Assembly: GCA_014621425.1 (NCBI GenBank)
Contig: JAANBB010000348.1
Coordinates: 1 to 44,038 of the forward strand
DNA: 44,038 nt
Source of the DNA: Cylindrodendrum hubeiense
Lineage: Eukaryota; Ascomycota; Sordariomycetes; Hypocreales; Nectriaceae
Direction: 5' to 3'
Each line of letters starts with the position of its first letter. Positions within the stretch are counted from its first letter, which is position 1. A program made the translations under genes and the position numbers. Shown here one piece after another: positions 1 to 11,250 of the stretch. Under the pieces are notes generated by a model that ran no database searches, was not told the DNA's origin, and saw only the letters and a list, made by a program, of their open reading frames with translations.

Positions 1-123
1 GAGAAGATGCGTCGAGGCGAGGAGGAATTGGAGGTTAAGGCTGGGGGCTTTTCCGGCTCGGGTGATGCTGCAGAGTTGTTTGGGCGAGGCACAAAGAATC
101 ATCTGAGGCCACTTTCTGGATGA
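1..123 (+). CDS. possible 3' end of an unidentified gene (partial)
   Basis: Frame 1 is open from the window edge to a TGA at 121-123, giving 40 residues ending in KNHLRPLSG. The stretch is rich in Glu, Lys, Arg and Gly with coding-like codons (GAG, AAG, GGC), unlike the sequence after the stop, so it could be the C-terminus of a gene entering from the left. No domain is recognisable and 40 codons is too few to prove coding. On the opposite strand a frame starting with ATG at 102 also runs off the edge, so direction is not certain. This is inference from composition only. Confidence 0.3.
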   Translation, partial: EKMRRGEEELEVKAGGFSGSGDAAELFGRGTKNHLRPLSG

Positions 124-1302
124 CTCAGCCGAGGCTATACCGGATTCCGTAGTGGTGGAGGTGACTGTGCGAATTGCGCGGGCACAGCAGCCTTTGTGAG
201 GGGAGTGTGTGCGATAGAGACAGTGCAAGGATGCACGCGCACTGTCTGCCCTGCGAGCTTATTTCAGGCGGATTCCATTCGTCATTTCCAGTTGCTGACC
301 AGACCAGGCCCCCAGGGCGGTTCAGTGGAGGTTCAGCGGAGGTTTTAGTGGAGGTGACAACAGCAGCAGACTGATAGGACGGGCCGCAGAGGAACCAGAG
401 TTGCCTGAGGCGCAAGCGTGACGACTCCCAGCTTCAATTCCAGTGTCAGATCATTTTCCCCTCCAAGAGTGAGGAGAGGCACCGATGCGGCCAAGCACAA
501 GCGGGCAATCAGCGCAACCTGACAATCACCCGGAACCCAAGCACCCCAAACCAAGCACTGGCCTCTGTATTTATTTTCCGCCGTACCAGCAGGGCGGGAC
601 GCAAACGGAGGTCAACCACCAATTGCCATTTCGCAGTGGCTCGTTCGTCATTTAACTCACAACATGCTGCGCCCCATGTCTCCCCCGACTGACATCACCT
701 TGTGCCACAATCATGGCCAAGAGCCACACCACCACGCGTGGATCGCCCGGCCGGAGCGATTTGGCAGCGGCCGCCATCAACTGTTGGCGAAAAGCCCGTC
801 GGTGATTTTTATTGGGGGGCCTGTCCGCCCTGTCCGCCCTGTCTCAATGACGCCAACCAGATGCTGAACTATATGCGGTTGTGCAGGGAATTATTTGCCC
901 TATTGCGCAACTCTCCCCTGCCGGCCGAGGCTCTCACTGAAGACTTCTTTGTTTCGATTTGTCGTGGCAGGCAGCACGCGAAGCCAGGCAAGTCGAGAAA
1001 GGCGCCGCTATCCATCTGAATCGCCGGGGCAAAGAGACAAGAAGCGACAGGAAGCGTCAATGAGGAACCTGTTACATCTCCGAAATTGCCGGGGGCTCCC
1101 ACCTGCAGCAATGAGAGGGAAGGCTGCCCCAGATTTTTGCCCGGAGCCAGTGCAACTGTAACCTGTACCCGGCTGGGGATGGACGTGGTACTTGCGCGGT
1201 AGGTTCGTGCAAGGGCAAAGGCTGAGGTAGTGATCGTGGAGTAAAGGGGTACCCTCGGCGTCGGTGGCGAGCAGGACCTTCCAATCTTGGGGTGCGCCTA
1301 CT

Positions 1303-1322
1303 AGGTACCTACCTAGGTACCT
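1303..1322. repeat. paired AGGTACCT palindromes
   Basis: AGGTACCT occurs at 1303-1310 and 1315-1322, separated by ACCT, in a short tract made of TAGG/CCTA steps. A close relative, AGGTACCTACCTACCTAG, sits at about 7224-7241 upstream of the F-box gene. Function is unknown. Confidence 0.6.
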
Positions 1323-2045
1323 TGCCTACCAGGTAAGTTAGTAAGGCAGGTGCGCGTTGGTCCGTCTCAGAGGGGGGCGGGCCCACCCCGAGTCAATCCC
1401 GTCAATCACGTGCCCGGCCGGCGACGAGTGAGATGAACGGCAAAAGGCGGCCGCTAATTGGCCCTCGCGGACGACTCGGCAAATCACATGCGAAAAAGGT
1501 CCTCATCTCAGCAACAGCAGCGTGTCCTCAGGCGCCCGAGCGAGGGTACTGTACTTCGTATGGGCGGGACATCGGGACATGAGCGTGTGAGCACACGTGC
1601 GTGCGCACTACGACGTCAGCGAGTGTCTCTCGGCGGCCCTCACAGGTGCGTGTACCTTTCTGCTGACGCCAGACGGGTACCTCGGGCGTTGGGTGAGAGT
1701 TCTGACCAACATACAGTCTAGAAGAGGGCGGGAAGCCAGAGCACAATGGCCCATGCCAAGTACAATGAGCGTCGAGAAAAAAGGTTGCCAGGCTCCCTGA
1801 TCCCCTGGAGCTCGGCGTGTCTGGGGCACACCCCGCCAATGGAAGCCATGGAAGTGAGATGGGGCTAGCGGACCGAGGAGTACCTTCAGTACCTGAGCCC
1901 GTCCTTGGTAGGTCGCGGTAGCGCACCCACTCTCCCCCCAAGGTGGTACTGTAGGGAGCGTAGCGTACCTTTAGCGGGACATTTCCCGGTGCCAACCTCG
2001 ATCTGATGCGAAATTTCCCCTTTTTGATGCGCCGCGTCTCTTGCC

Positions 2046-2330
2046 AAATCTTCCTCTCCTCTTCTACTTCTTCTTCCCTCCTCCCCTTCCAGTTGCCTCT
2101 CTTTTTTTTGTCCCTTCGATCGCCGTGTGTCTGGCATTCGTCGCTCCTCCTCCGTCCTCCTTCCCTCTCTCAGGAGATTCTCTTCTCTTCTTGTCATTCC
2201 TTGACCCTCTTCATCCTCCTCCGTGCCATCCGTCGCATCGCCTCGCCTCCGTCGCGTCGCCCCTACGTCAAAAGACACATATCTCGAACCCCCGACTCTT
2301 GTTCGCTTGACGAGCCCCCTTCTCCAGCCT
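2046..2330 (+). promoter_or_regulatory. CT-rich core promoter / leader of the elongase gene
   Basis: This tract is dominated by C and T on the coding strand (runs such as CTTCTTCCCTCCTCCCC) and ends about 40 bp before the ATG at 2370. Such pyrimidine tracts commonly mark core promoters and leaders of well-expressed genes in filamentous ascomycetes. An out-of-frame ATG at 2006 precedes it, so transcription probably starts within or after the tract. No TATA box is evident. Confidence 0.5.
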
Positions 2331-2369
2331 ACACCGACTCTGGTCTGCCTGTCTGCCTGTCTGCCCAGC

Positions 2370-3567
2370 ATGTCTGCGACTCCCTCCACCTTCTACGAGC
2401 AGCTGCCGCTGCCGACGCTCGACCGTCCCTTCGGCATCCACCTGTGGCCCATCTTCGACAAGGCATGGACCGCTGTCGTGGGCTACCCCGTCGCTGATTT
2501 CGAGTTCGTTCCCTTCGAGACTCCCATGTCGACGCTCAAGTCAACGTCCATCTTCATCGTCGTCTACTATGCCATCATCTTCGGCGGCCGCGCGTTCATG
2601 CGCAACCGCGAGCCCTTCCAGCTCAAGACGCTCTTCCTCATCCACAACCTGTACTTGACCCTCATCAGTGGCTCTCTCCTAGCTCTCTTCATTGAGCAGC
2701 TCCTCCCCACTGTTGTCCGCCACGGCATCTTCCACTCCATCTGTGACGTTAAGGGTGGCTGGACGCAGCCCCTGGTCGTCTTGTACTACGTCAGTGCCTT
2801 TTTCCAATTATTCTCTCTCTTGGTCCTGTGGGGCTCCAGAACTAACCTTGTCAACAGCTCAACTACCTGACCAAGTACCTCGAGCTCCTCGACACCGTCT
2901 TCCTCTTCCTCAAGAAGAAGCCCCTCAGTAAGCTTCCTCAACGTCCATCCGGGTGTCCTCAACCACTAACGCTCGAACCCAGCCTTCCTCCACTGCTACC
3001 ACCACGGTGCCACCGCCCTCCTCTGCTACACCCAGCTCATCGGCTCCACCGCAGTCTCATGGGTCCCCATCACCCTGAACCTTACCGTCCATGTCGTCAT
3101 GTACTGGTACTACTTCCAGAGTGCCCGTGGCATCCGTATCTGGTGGAAGGAGTGGGTCACCCGACTCCAGATCGTCCAGTTCATCATTGATCTCGGTAAG
3201 CCATTCCGTTCCAAATGGTCATTACATGTATGACTAACCACGACTAGGCTTCGTCTACTTTGCGTCGTACACCTACTTCACCTCGACCTACTTCAAGTGG
3301 ATGCCCAACGCAGGCGAGTGCGCTGGTGAGGAGTTTGCTGCTTTCTCCGGCATTGCCATCCTTAGCTCCTACCTGGTTCTCTTCATCTCGTTCTACCTCG
3401 CCACGTACAAGCGCGGTGGCAAGTCGACCACTCGCAAGAGCTTGCGACGAATGAGCCAGGCCCCTCTTCCCGACCTCAGCACCACCCCCATCAAGGGCAA
3501 GTCCAACGGTGCCGTCGCCACCGGCGCCAAGACCAACGGTGTTACCACCCGTTCTCGCAAGGCCTAA
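2370..3567 (+). CDS. ELO2: very-long-chain fatty acid elongase, ELO family (ELO2/ELO3-like)
   Basis: This is an ER membrane 3-ketoacyl-CoA synthase that condenses malonyl-CoA with acyl-CoA in very-long-chain fatty acid elongation for sphingolipids. Exons are 2370-2789, 2858-2927, 2983-3195 and 3248-3567, giving 340 aa (yeast Elo2 and Elo3 are about 345). Introns are 68, 55 and 52 nt with GT-AG ends; the first two contain CTAAC branch sites. Family signatures appear in order: KYLELLDT (146-153), the catalytic histidine box HCYHH (167-171), HVVMYWYY (200-207) and TRLQIVQ (223-229), amid several hydrophobic spans. The tail is basic and ends in SRKA, in keeping with ER retention. The start at 2370 is the first in-frame ATG after the CT-rich leader and begins [11 protein letters not shown]. 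Choosing ELO2 over ELO3 is inference from overall resemblance; the family assignment is firm. Confidence 0.96.
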
Positions 3568-5747
3568 GCGAGACGCTGCAGCACTGCCAGCGACGACGCA
3601 TCCTGGCAGTAGGGCGCATTGTACGGACTGCATACCGCCCGGCGGCGGTCCCCCCTTGACGCACTGCCACAGCCGCGCAATCTCGGCGGCCAGCTAAATG
3701 GCGATGAGCAGAGGGGGTTTTAGATCGGAGACATACTAAAGCGGCATCAACACGTATATAAACAGTGGTTTGGAGATTTCTGTTTTGTTTTTCGTTGCAT
3801 CTCGACCGTGGGGGATCTCGCAGGGGGGCGGGACCGCGGTGGAGTAATATCGTGTATGTGGGCAGTCATAATGACGAGGTGGTTGACGAGGACGGTCTTC
3901 ATGGATTTCTTGTTTCCTTGGCGAACATGGGGGCATTTTGGCAGGACGGGCAGGGTTGTAATGGGACCAAAAAGTCTCGGCCGGAGTTGCAACAACGCAG
4001 GGCGGCCTCGGGCTACGACGATCTACCTAGTACCCTTGTAATCACTCTTCGCTGACTATGTATGATAGAAGCATCAGTCCTTTGCTCTGGAATCTTTTGA
4101 AGATTCTGGAGCGAGGACAGTAGACGATGATAATTGATGTATCTGTTTTAATTTTCGTTTTGACAACGTGGAGCCGTGATATCATGTAAACCTTGAGGCT
4201 AGTTGAACAGGAAGCACGCAGCTCGCCTAATTACCAGGCCCAGTGAGCAAACGGGGTGAGCAACTTAGAAAGGGCCGGCCGGTTAGATGTCTTTTTCAGG
4301 TCTGCCCCTTTCAAAGGTGGTTGAATCTCTCTTCGCAATATCCCCCGGTGAACTATTTTCCATTCCGTCTAATGAAGTATTGTTGACGCCCATGTTTTCT
4401 ATCTGTTGGTTTGCACTTGAGTCAACTTTCATACTTAGCGCCCTTATTCTACTGGTCAACTCTATGCTTTGAACTCTAATCAAGGAATACAATCAATTTC
4501 AGAACTCCCACTCAAATCAAGTTACATGCCCTTTGAAACAACATGATCGCTAGTATCCCAACGAAAACCGCCAGGCTCTAATAAAAAGCACATTACAATT
4601 TGTATTTTCCAAAGACTACCTCAGCATGTAACCCAGTTGTCTCTCTGAAAGGCTGATAACCCCTTTCGAATCAAGTCCATATCTCATCCCTGATTGATCC
4701 TGTGAAGTCTCTAGGTGCTTTAGCACAATCGAGTTATACTTGCTCTTGTTGTCTGAGGCAATTTGCGCTCAGCTCGCTATCTATACTTCCTAATGCGCAA
4801 AGTAGAAATCTCACCATGAATCGGTATTGTCACAAGCAAGATCAAATGTAACTTCAAGGGTCTGAATGTCATTAGAAGCACGACCGAAAAGAGAAGGGGT
4901 TGAGGAAACCCGCAACGCTGAAGCTGGAAAGACAGCGGAAACCTGGGTGTAGGGCCCATCTCGAGTTCCCACATGATGCCGAACTAATAATGGTCCAAAC
5001 CCTGGAACAGATTGTATTGACCGTTCAATTGGAAGGCTTGTATGGATTCTATTTGATGAAACTTGGTTCAAGGGCGATGTCCATAGAGCGGGGGAGTCCC
5101 AATCGCCGGGTATCTTAGCATAGAGATGCCGAGACCCTTCTTAAGGAATAGCACGATGATATATATGTGCTTTAATAAATACTTGAGGAATTATGAAGAG
5201 TAATTCGTCAAAATGCCCAGCCACCTCCAAATGCAACCAGTGTATCAGCTCCAACAGCTAAGAGCACCCGTTTGCAGGGCCGTTGGATGCTGCCCCAGTA
5301 ACCAACAACTCCTAGATAAACGTTTCTGGTGACCCGTGGTCAATTCGCATTGTTAGGGGACTTTTTTGCCCTGTGAAAGCATTTTATTAAAATGAGGAGT
5401 TGTAAGTATGCCACTCATGACACGGGGTGATCAGGCCTATATTCTGCACCCAAGCCTGGTAGACATTGCTCCCTGTTCTCACAGGCACCAAAGAGCTGTT
5501 TAGGATTGTTCGTAGTCTTACTATCTCTGGTTCCACGTCCCCTTCTTGGGGATTCTCGACATGTTCTAGCCCGTGCATTGCGATATGGTGCAAAGACAGC
5601 CTAGCGAGGTCGGTGTGTGTGTTTCCAGTACAGTGAATTGCCACCAGCAGGTTGGTCAGGATATGAATTTTCTTTGGTATGATACACGAGTTCAGCACGG
5701 TGAAATAATAATATACATCAAGCACTCCATTCTCACAAACCAATTAA

Positions 5748-6032
5748 TCACGCAATGTCTGAGGGTTTATCCTCTGCCTGGATGATAAAAGGTGTCCACT
5801 GATACGAATTGATGAGTATTGAAAGGAGCTCCTCATTCTCATTTCTACTGCAATAGAAATAGGTAATCGCTTCGTCGGGGCCTTGTTCTCGTTCACATGA
5901 CCTTAGATTCCAGAGGTGTGATGGCTCAAAGCTTGGCACATCAAGATGCAACACATTACGACTAGGGACGCGAGGCAAATGCAACAATAATGGGAGGAAA
6001 GGAAGGGCAGACGAGAGGCATTTTAGAAGCAT
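5748..6032 (-). pseudogene. possible degenerate NACHT/NLR-like fragment
   Basis: The minus strand has a 94-codon frame starting with ATG at 6032 and containing HLWNLRSCEREQGP, then ITYFYCSRNENEELLSIL. In fungal NACHT/ankyrin proteins a YFYC-type strand commonly follows the P-loop region, and a segment of the form FYCSRN...E(E/I)LRSIL is typical. Here no P-loop is visible, the frame stops soon after, and the surroundings are AT-richer with other short broken frames on the same strand (5387-5743, 4811-5071, 4283-4492). I therefore treat it as a possible relic. The match rests on a short stretch recognised by eye and may be chance. Confidence 0.2.
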
Positions 6033-6105
6033 GAATTGGATGTGGTTCCCGGCGTGGATCCCAGGGGTGTCATGAGCTGGCGCATCGGCATTAATTAGAG
6101 CGCGG

Positions 6106-6256
6106 GCGGTCCCTTTGTACAGTGGGCAGTCCCTTGGTTCAGTGGGTGGTCCCTTAGTATACAGTGGGCAGTCCCTTGGTCCAGTGGATGGTCCCTTAGT
6201 ATACAGGGGCAGTCCCTTGGTACAGTGGGCGGTCCCTTATTAGTAGTATACAGGTG
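6106..6256. repeat. minisatellite, about 20-22 bp unit, 7 copies
   Basis: Seven imperfect copies of a unit built on GTCCCTT...CAGTGG. Two unit types largely alternate: a short form (GTCCCTTGGTNCAGTGG core) and a longer form carrying AGTATACAG (GTCCCTTAGTATACAG core). The alternation implies that a two-unit block was amplified. Confidence 0.85.
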
Positions 6257-7172
6257 GGCGAGGGACGGGTGCAGGACCTGGAACCGGAAATGTGGGCGTC
6301 GATTCGTCATGCGCCCCAGATGGGGAATCCACCTTTGTTATATATCTGCGACCTGTCTTTGGAGATACAGCCGGGAGATCTGTCTTGGCTCGGCCGCCAT
6401 GACGCAAGCCAGGTTATTTGCGCGTGTGTGTTGTTGTGTTGTCGTGTTTTAATGTCTGTTTGTTCGTCGTGCTCTGGGCTGCTCGCCCGCTTAGACCTCC
6501 CTACCTGGGGTGGTTCAGCCGCGGCGCACACAGAGAGACACAGGAGGGTGAAGATCCATCTCACCGACCCCTTCCAATTTCGGCGCCCGACGTAACCTGT
6601 AAGCACTTGGTTCGCCCCCTTGGGGAGACGAAGAGCTCTTTGTCAGTGTCCAAGGTGCGCGCGTTAACCTCAAAGCGGTCTCGGCTGCCAACGGCCAACC
6701 AAGTGCCGGCCAAGGACAGACGCAGAACGGCGCGCTTGTGCGATGCTGTAACGCCCGGCTTGCGAGTGGACGGGCCACCCCCAGACCCAAGACACCAGCC
6801 CTGGAGAGGCCCCCGGGAGAGCGCCACTCAGCCTCCAATTGCGGGGACAGGGGGGGGGACTGCAGTGATTCACTGGACAGCAATGACATTCAGCCGTGTC
6901 CTGGCGGTTTCTTAGTGGCCTGGCCGTAGTCTGGTCGTGGTCTGGCAGTGGAGGGCGGGCGGCTCTACCGCGTACGGACTGGTAAACCCCGTGCCAAATA
7001 CAGCGCATTGGAGCCAGGGAGTCAGGGACCGCCCCCGTCCCTGTTGCACGATTGCGGCCCAGCGACAGGGCAGCTTGGGGTCTCGGGGTCTTGATTGGGG
7101 TCTTGGGATCTTGGAGCTGCCAGACGACTGTACCTTCGACGCTTACTACGTAGTATAATCCGTCCAGTCTGC

Positions 7173-7207
7173 ACTCTGTACTCTGTACTCTGTACTCTGT
7201 ACTCTGT
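7173..7207. repeat. 7-bp microsatellite (ACTCTGT)5
   Basis: Five perfect tandem copies of ACTCTGT, followed by a decayed ACTCGTACTCC, about 350 bp upstream of the F-box gene's start codon. Confidence 0.9.
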
Positions 7208-7317
7208 ACTCGTACTCCGTCAAGGTACCTACCTACCTAGTTGGGTAGAGGTAGGTCGATACAGCTGTAGCTGTTCTTGACCCCTGTCAGCCCAAGTCGA
7301 TTGGATCAACGACACTT

Positions 7318-7545
7318 CAACTCCCCTCGCTCCCATCGCTCCCATCGCTCCCCTCACTCCCCTCCTCCTCCTCCTTGAAATTCCCCCGTCATCCGGATCC
7401 TCCCTCGACCCTATTTCCCGCCTCACACAACTCACTGCCCTTTTGCTTCCTCTTCCTCCTCTTCCTCCTCTTCCTACGCCTCCCCTCCTCCCCCCCAATC
7501 CTCCTCTGCTCCACGCCCTCCTCCTACTCTCCCCATAGACGGGGA
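7318..7545 (+). promoter_or_regulatory. CT-rich leader of the F-box gene
   Basis: Pyrimidine-rich tract with repeats such as CTCCCATCG and CCTCTTCCT, running to just before the start codon at 7558. It is open in the same frame as the protein, but the frame's beginning at 7375 is TTG, so it is more likely untranslated leader. The first in-frame ATG is at 7558. Confidence 0.5.
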
Positions 7546-7557
7546 ATAGCTGCAGTC

Positions 7558-9518
7558 ATGAGGAATCCCTTCCGCCGCCGGGTCAAGAAGAGCTCCACTG
7601 GTGGCTCCGACAGCTTCGCCGTCCCAACCGACCTCATGCCTCGACCGCCTCTCTTCCCGCCTACCCACCGCTCCGCGCAGCTGCTCTCATTCCTCCCTCC
7701 CGCTGTCCTCGAGCGCGTCTTCGCATTCGTTTGCCCTCACACCCGCGACGAGAGCTACGACTCATGTGAGGGGAGCGCTGCCTCCATCGACTCGATATGT
7801 ATGCTCTGCGACCTGCGCGACCTGTCGCATAGCGCCCGTGTCTGCCGCGCCTGGCGCGCAATTGCCATCAGGGCTTTGTGAGTGTGCTTCACTTCCCCCG
7901 CGTTGCGAGCCTTGGCATCGCAAAGAGCTGCTGCCACTTTGCTGCCACTTTGCTCCCAGTTCAGCTGCTGACAAACTTCCCTGCTCCCTACAGATACCAC
8001 AGCGTCCGCATCGACCCTGTCCATTACTGCCCCCGCGAGGCATGGCTCGCCGAGAAACGAAAGAAGACGTCCCGCTTCGACCGCAATGGCGTTCCCGAGG
8101 ATCCCGCCCAGGCCCGCCTACGACTCCTCCGCCGCACAGTCCGCGATGACCCAACCCGCCTCGGCAAGCTAGTTCAGTTCCTCAAGATGCCTTACATGCT
8201 GCGCGAATCCTGCCAGGTCGAGCTCGCTCAGACCATTGCCGTCCTGCCCAATCTGCACTTTGTCGATCTGCCCGAGGGCATGTTCTCTGACGACCCCAAC
8301 TTTGCCACTTTGCGGCTTGAGGTCCAGGCGCGTTGTCCCAACTTGCGCAAGATGACATATGTCGGGGGCTCTGAGCGAAGCTTCGCAATGCTTGCTTCGG
8401 GCCAGATCTGGCCTCGCATGGAGGTGCTGGAGATCAATAACCTTGATGTCGATCCTATCACCATCCGGGCCGTTCTCGGTAGCCTGCCGAACCTCCAGGC
8501 CTTGAAGGTCTCGGAGACGCCAACCCTAACCGACGAGGTCTTGTCCTCCGGCGACGGTCTCCCTACTCTCCCGCCACTCAAAGAGCTCGTTCTCAAGGAT
8601 ACTCCTCGTGTGACAGTTCGGGGGCTTATTGAATACCTCGCCTGGCAAGAGACACAGCAGGCCCTTACGGTGTTGACCCTAAAGGACACGGGCGTCCATC
8701 CCTCCAGCATTCAGGAAATCTTGACCATGGCCTCCTCACTCAAGACCCTCGCCGTTCAGACCAAGGTTATAGACCAATTCCCCAACACACCAAACATCCG
8801 ACCGTTGGCATCTCGCTCGTTGGATACGCTCCGATTCGAGATCTCTGGGGCCTCGTCTGCCAGCGCCTTTTCCAGCGTGACGACCGGCTACTATACCTAT
8901 CTCGCATCATCCATCATGGCCGGCGGCTTCCCACGCTTGCGACGCCTCTACGTTCACGATGACACATTCCCCGACCAGCTCCAGGGCCTTCCACCTCCCA
9001 ACGCTGCCTTTTCCGGCGGCCATGTTCGCTCCGGCTCCAACTCTTCTATCAAGTCGAGCCCCGGGTTCAGTCTTAAGAAGCCCGCCTCTGCCAATCTCTC
9101 GCCCCTAGCTCCACCTCGACGGCCTGTCTCAAATGTGCCTGCGAACCGCCGATTTAGTTCCAACAACCCTTTCGCTGCTCGGAACCCCACCTCACCGCCC
9201 CCAACACACACCCTCGAAGTGTTTACCAAGAGCGATGAGTTTGGCAAGTGGAACTTTGCCCGCGTTGACACGTTCAGGCCAGTTGCGGCAGCGCCTCGTC
9301 GACCGGTTAGCAGCTATGGGTTGGCGGCCGATGTCGCAGGGTCTGGATGGGATGGAGGCGACGCCCGGCGGAGTGTCATGGTCGGCAACGGCGCGGGAGG
9401 GTTCTTGGCTGTGCCAGGGCTGGAGACTAACCAGAGCGAGTTTGATGATGGATCTGACTCGTGGCGACCTCACAGCAGCGGAGGAGAGCCACGGGGAAGT
9501 CGTGATCTGTGGAGGTGA
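7558..9518 (+). CDS. F-box and leucine-rich-repeat-like protein
   Basis: Probably a substrate-recognition subunit of an SCF (Skp1-cullin-F-box) ubiquitin ligase. Exons 7558-7877 and 7994-9518 give 614 aa; the 116-nt intron has a GTGAGT donor and a CAG acceptor, and reading through it stops at once. The F-box begins LLSFLPPAVLERVFAFV (residues 42-58), has an insertion, and resumes DLSHSARVCRAWRAIAIRALYHSVRI (about 87-112) across the exon join. Residues about 160-350 show regularly spaced leucine patterns (LPNLHFVDL, RMEVLEINNL, LPNLQALKVS, LPPLKELVLKD, LTVLTLKDTG) as in F-box/LRR proteins. The last 220 residues are Ser/Pro-rich and likely disordered. The substrate is unknown and the protein resembles no named yeast F-box protein closely. 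Confidence 0.9.
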
Positions 9519-11222
9519 TATGAAGATGTGAATGATTCCAAGGGATAAGTTTAATCGATCAAAATGAGAAACATTGCATGGGCAAAACATGGAGGGATGG
9601 GAGGTCATATCACGATTTCGGGGAGGGGGAAGGGACTCGGTCGTTTTCTTTCATCTGGACGGACGCATATTCGGAAACAAAATACCCTATCAGTTGATGT
9701 AAAGATGTTTTTGGTTTGGGGTTCTAAAATAGGCGAGAAATGTTGAATTAATGAATTAATTTCTTTGAAGCTGGTGCATATTGCTGCTTCTCCATCCATG
9801 GGTGCTCCCTCTCACTGACATGACGCCTACCCTATACTGCATCAACGCGGTTGCTCGGTGAGGAGGAATATGGGCGGAGACTCGTCGAATGAACCAAGCC
9901 AGACTAGAAGTGACGAGTTGTTTCCTTGCTGGGTTATAATCCTGGCGCTGAATTTGGTAGTCCTTTGAAGCCTATCAATAGCTTGCGATTGTTCGGATTT
10001 CCCCATTTTGCTATTTACAGTTGAGACAGCAGGATGGGATCTGGACGTGCCTTATCACACCGACATCATCGCTTACCCTATAAGGAGAACATGTTGGCAG
10101 CCCAAAATCAAGAAACTCGAGGCAAATACATCGAGACAAGATCATCGCGAGCGTGGGCACGAAAGTTGAGGCCATCGCCAGGTGTGGTGCATCCCAGTAA
10201 CTGGAGAGAGGTTCCTTGGATAAGTTTGGCTCAATGTCTAGGTCCGTATACAACACTGTGCTGAGTGAGGTCATAACAAGAGACGATGGCAAAACTCATG
10301 ATAACGACCAGCCTCTTAGACACATGCATGTTCCCACATCTCTCCTAAAACCAGTAACGATACTTGAAAACCTGTGATGTGTGATGTCAATCGGCTCTAG
10401 CCCAACCTCCAACTTGTAACGGTCCAGCAGTCCAACCTCCCCAGCCCAGAAGCCTCATGGCGATGACGTCCTCCCGCATCGACCGGGAGGGATCCCCCCT
10501 GGAACCACGCCACACCCAATGCATTCGTCTATTTGCCCATTTGTTCACTCATTACCCACCGTGTGTGCCCAAAGTGCCGACCCTATCGCACCACTACCGA
10601 CCATCGAACCACATCGGACGTACAGGGTCGGGCGCGGAAATGATTTCTTTTGCACCGCATCGGCATCGGCATCGATGCTGGTGGCCCCCCGCTCGGGTGG
10701 TCTGATGGGAATGGGGGACAGCGAAATCAAGGGACTGCAGCGAAGGGAGGAAGAAAATAAGGTGAGAAAAAAAACTGGATACAGGGGCGAAGGGGGAGGC
10801 GGGTGAGCAGTGGGCGAGCAGGCGGGTGCGGGCCTGACGTGGCGAGGATACCGTGCATGCATGAAGGGTAACCTTGGAGTTGGAGACAGTAACGGTGGTA
10901 CCGTAGCAGTGGACTGGCGAGGTCACGGGGAAGGACAAATATGATGTGTAGTATAGCGCATGGGTGATGGGATGAGTTTGAGGCGGATTGGGATGGGACG
11001 GACGTGAGCTAAGGAAGCTGACCGCTCTTAGGGGTTGATCGAGATTGTCCGTTTCCGGATCGGGAGCGATGCTGAGCGAGTGCACGTGGGAGTAAAGGAT
11101 GCTGATGGCGATGCAGTAAGCCGGTCCTGTTGGTGTTGAGCCATGCAAAACACAGTCCGGCATGTCAAGACCGGGCGGGACCTGCAGAACTTGCCATATT
11201 TAGATGCTGAATAGGGTTCTGA

Positions 11223-11250
11223 TTACAGTCTGCAGTTTTACAGTCTGCAG
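11223..11250. repeat. tandem duplication, 14 bp x2
   Basis: Two adjacent exact copies of TTACAGTCTGCAGT. Each contains the palindrome CTGCAG. Confidence 0.85.

Larger units (their letters stand above)
124..2369. other. intergenic region, left part of the ELO promoter
   Basis: No convincing gene. The open frames here are short, mutually overlapping and without recognisable domains. Two copies of the palindrome AGGTACCT lie at 1303-1310 and 1315-1322. The last 330 bp become strongly pyrimidine-rich and lead into the elongase start codon. Confidence 0.6.
3568..7557. other. intergenic region with AT-richer core
   Basis: No intact gene. The first few hundred bases probably hold the elongase 3' UTR. 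From about 4100 to 6090 the sequence is visibly richer in A and T than its flanks and carries only short broken open frames, one of which (5748-6032, minus) faintly resembles a fungal NLR fragment. A minisatellite follows at 6106-6256, then GC-rich sequence, an ACTCTGT array (7173-7207) and the CT-rich leader of the F-box gene. Confidence 0.55.

Noticed and set aside
2006..2497. ATG-started frame of 163 codons overlapping the elongase start
   Set aside because: It translates the CT-rich leader (Ser/Leu/Phe-rich) and runs out of frame into the elongase coding sequence.
7375..7557. Upstream in-frame extension of the F-box protein
   Set aside because: It starts with TTG and is pyrimidine-rich leader sequence.
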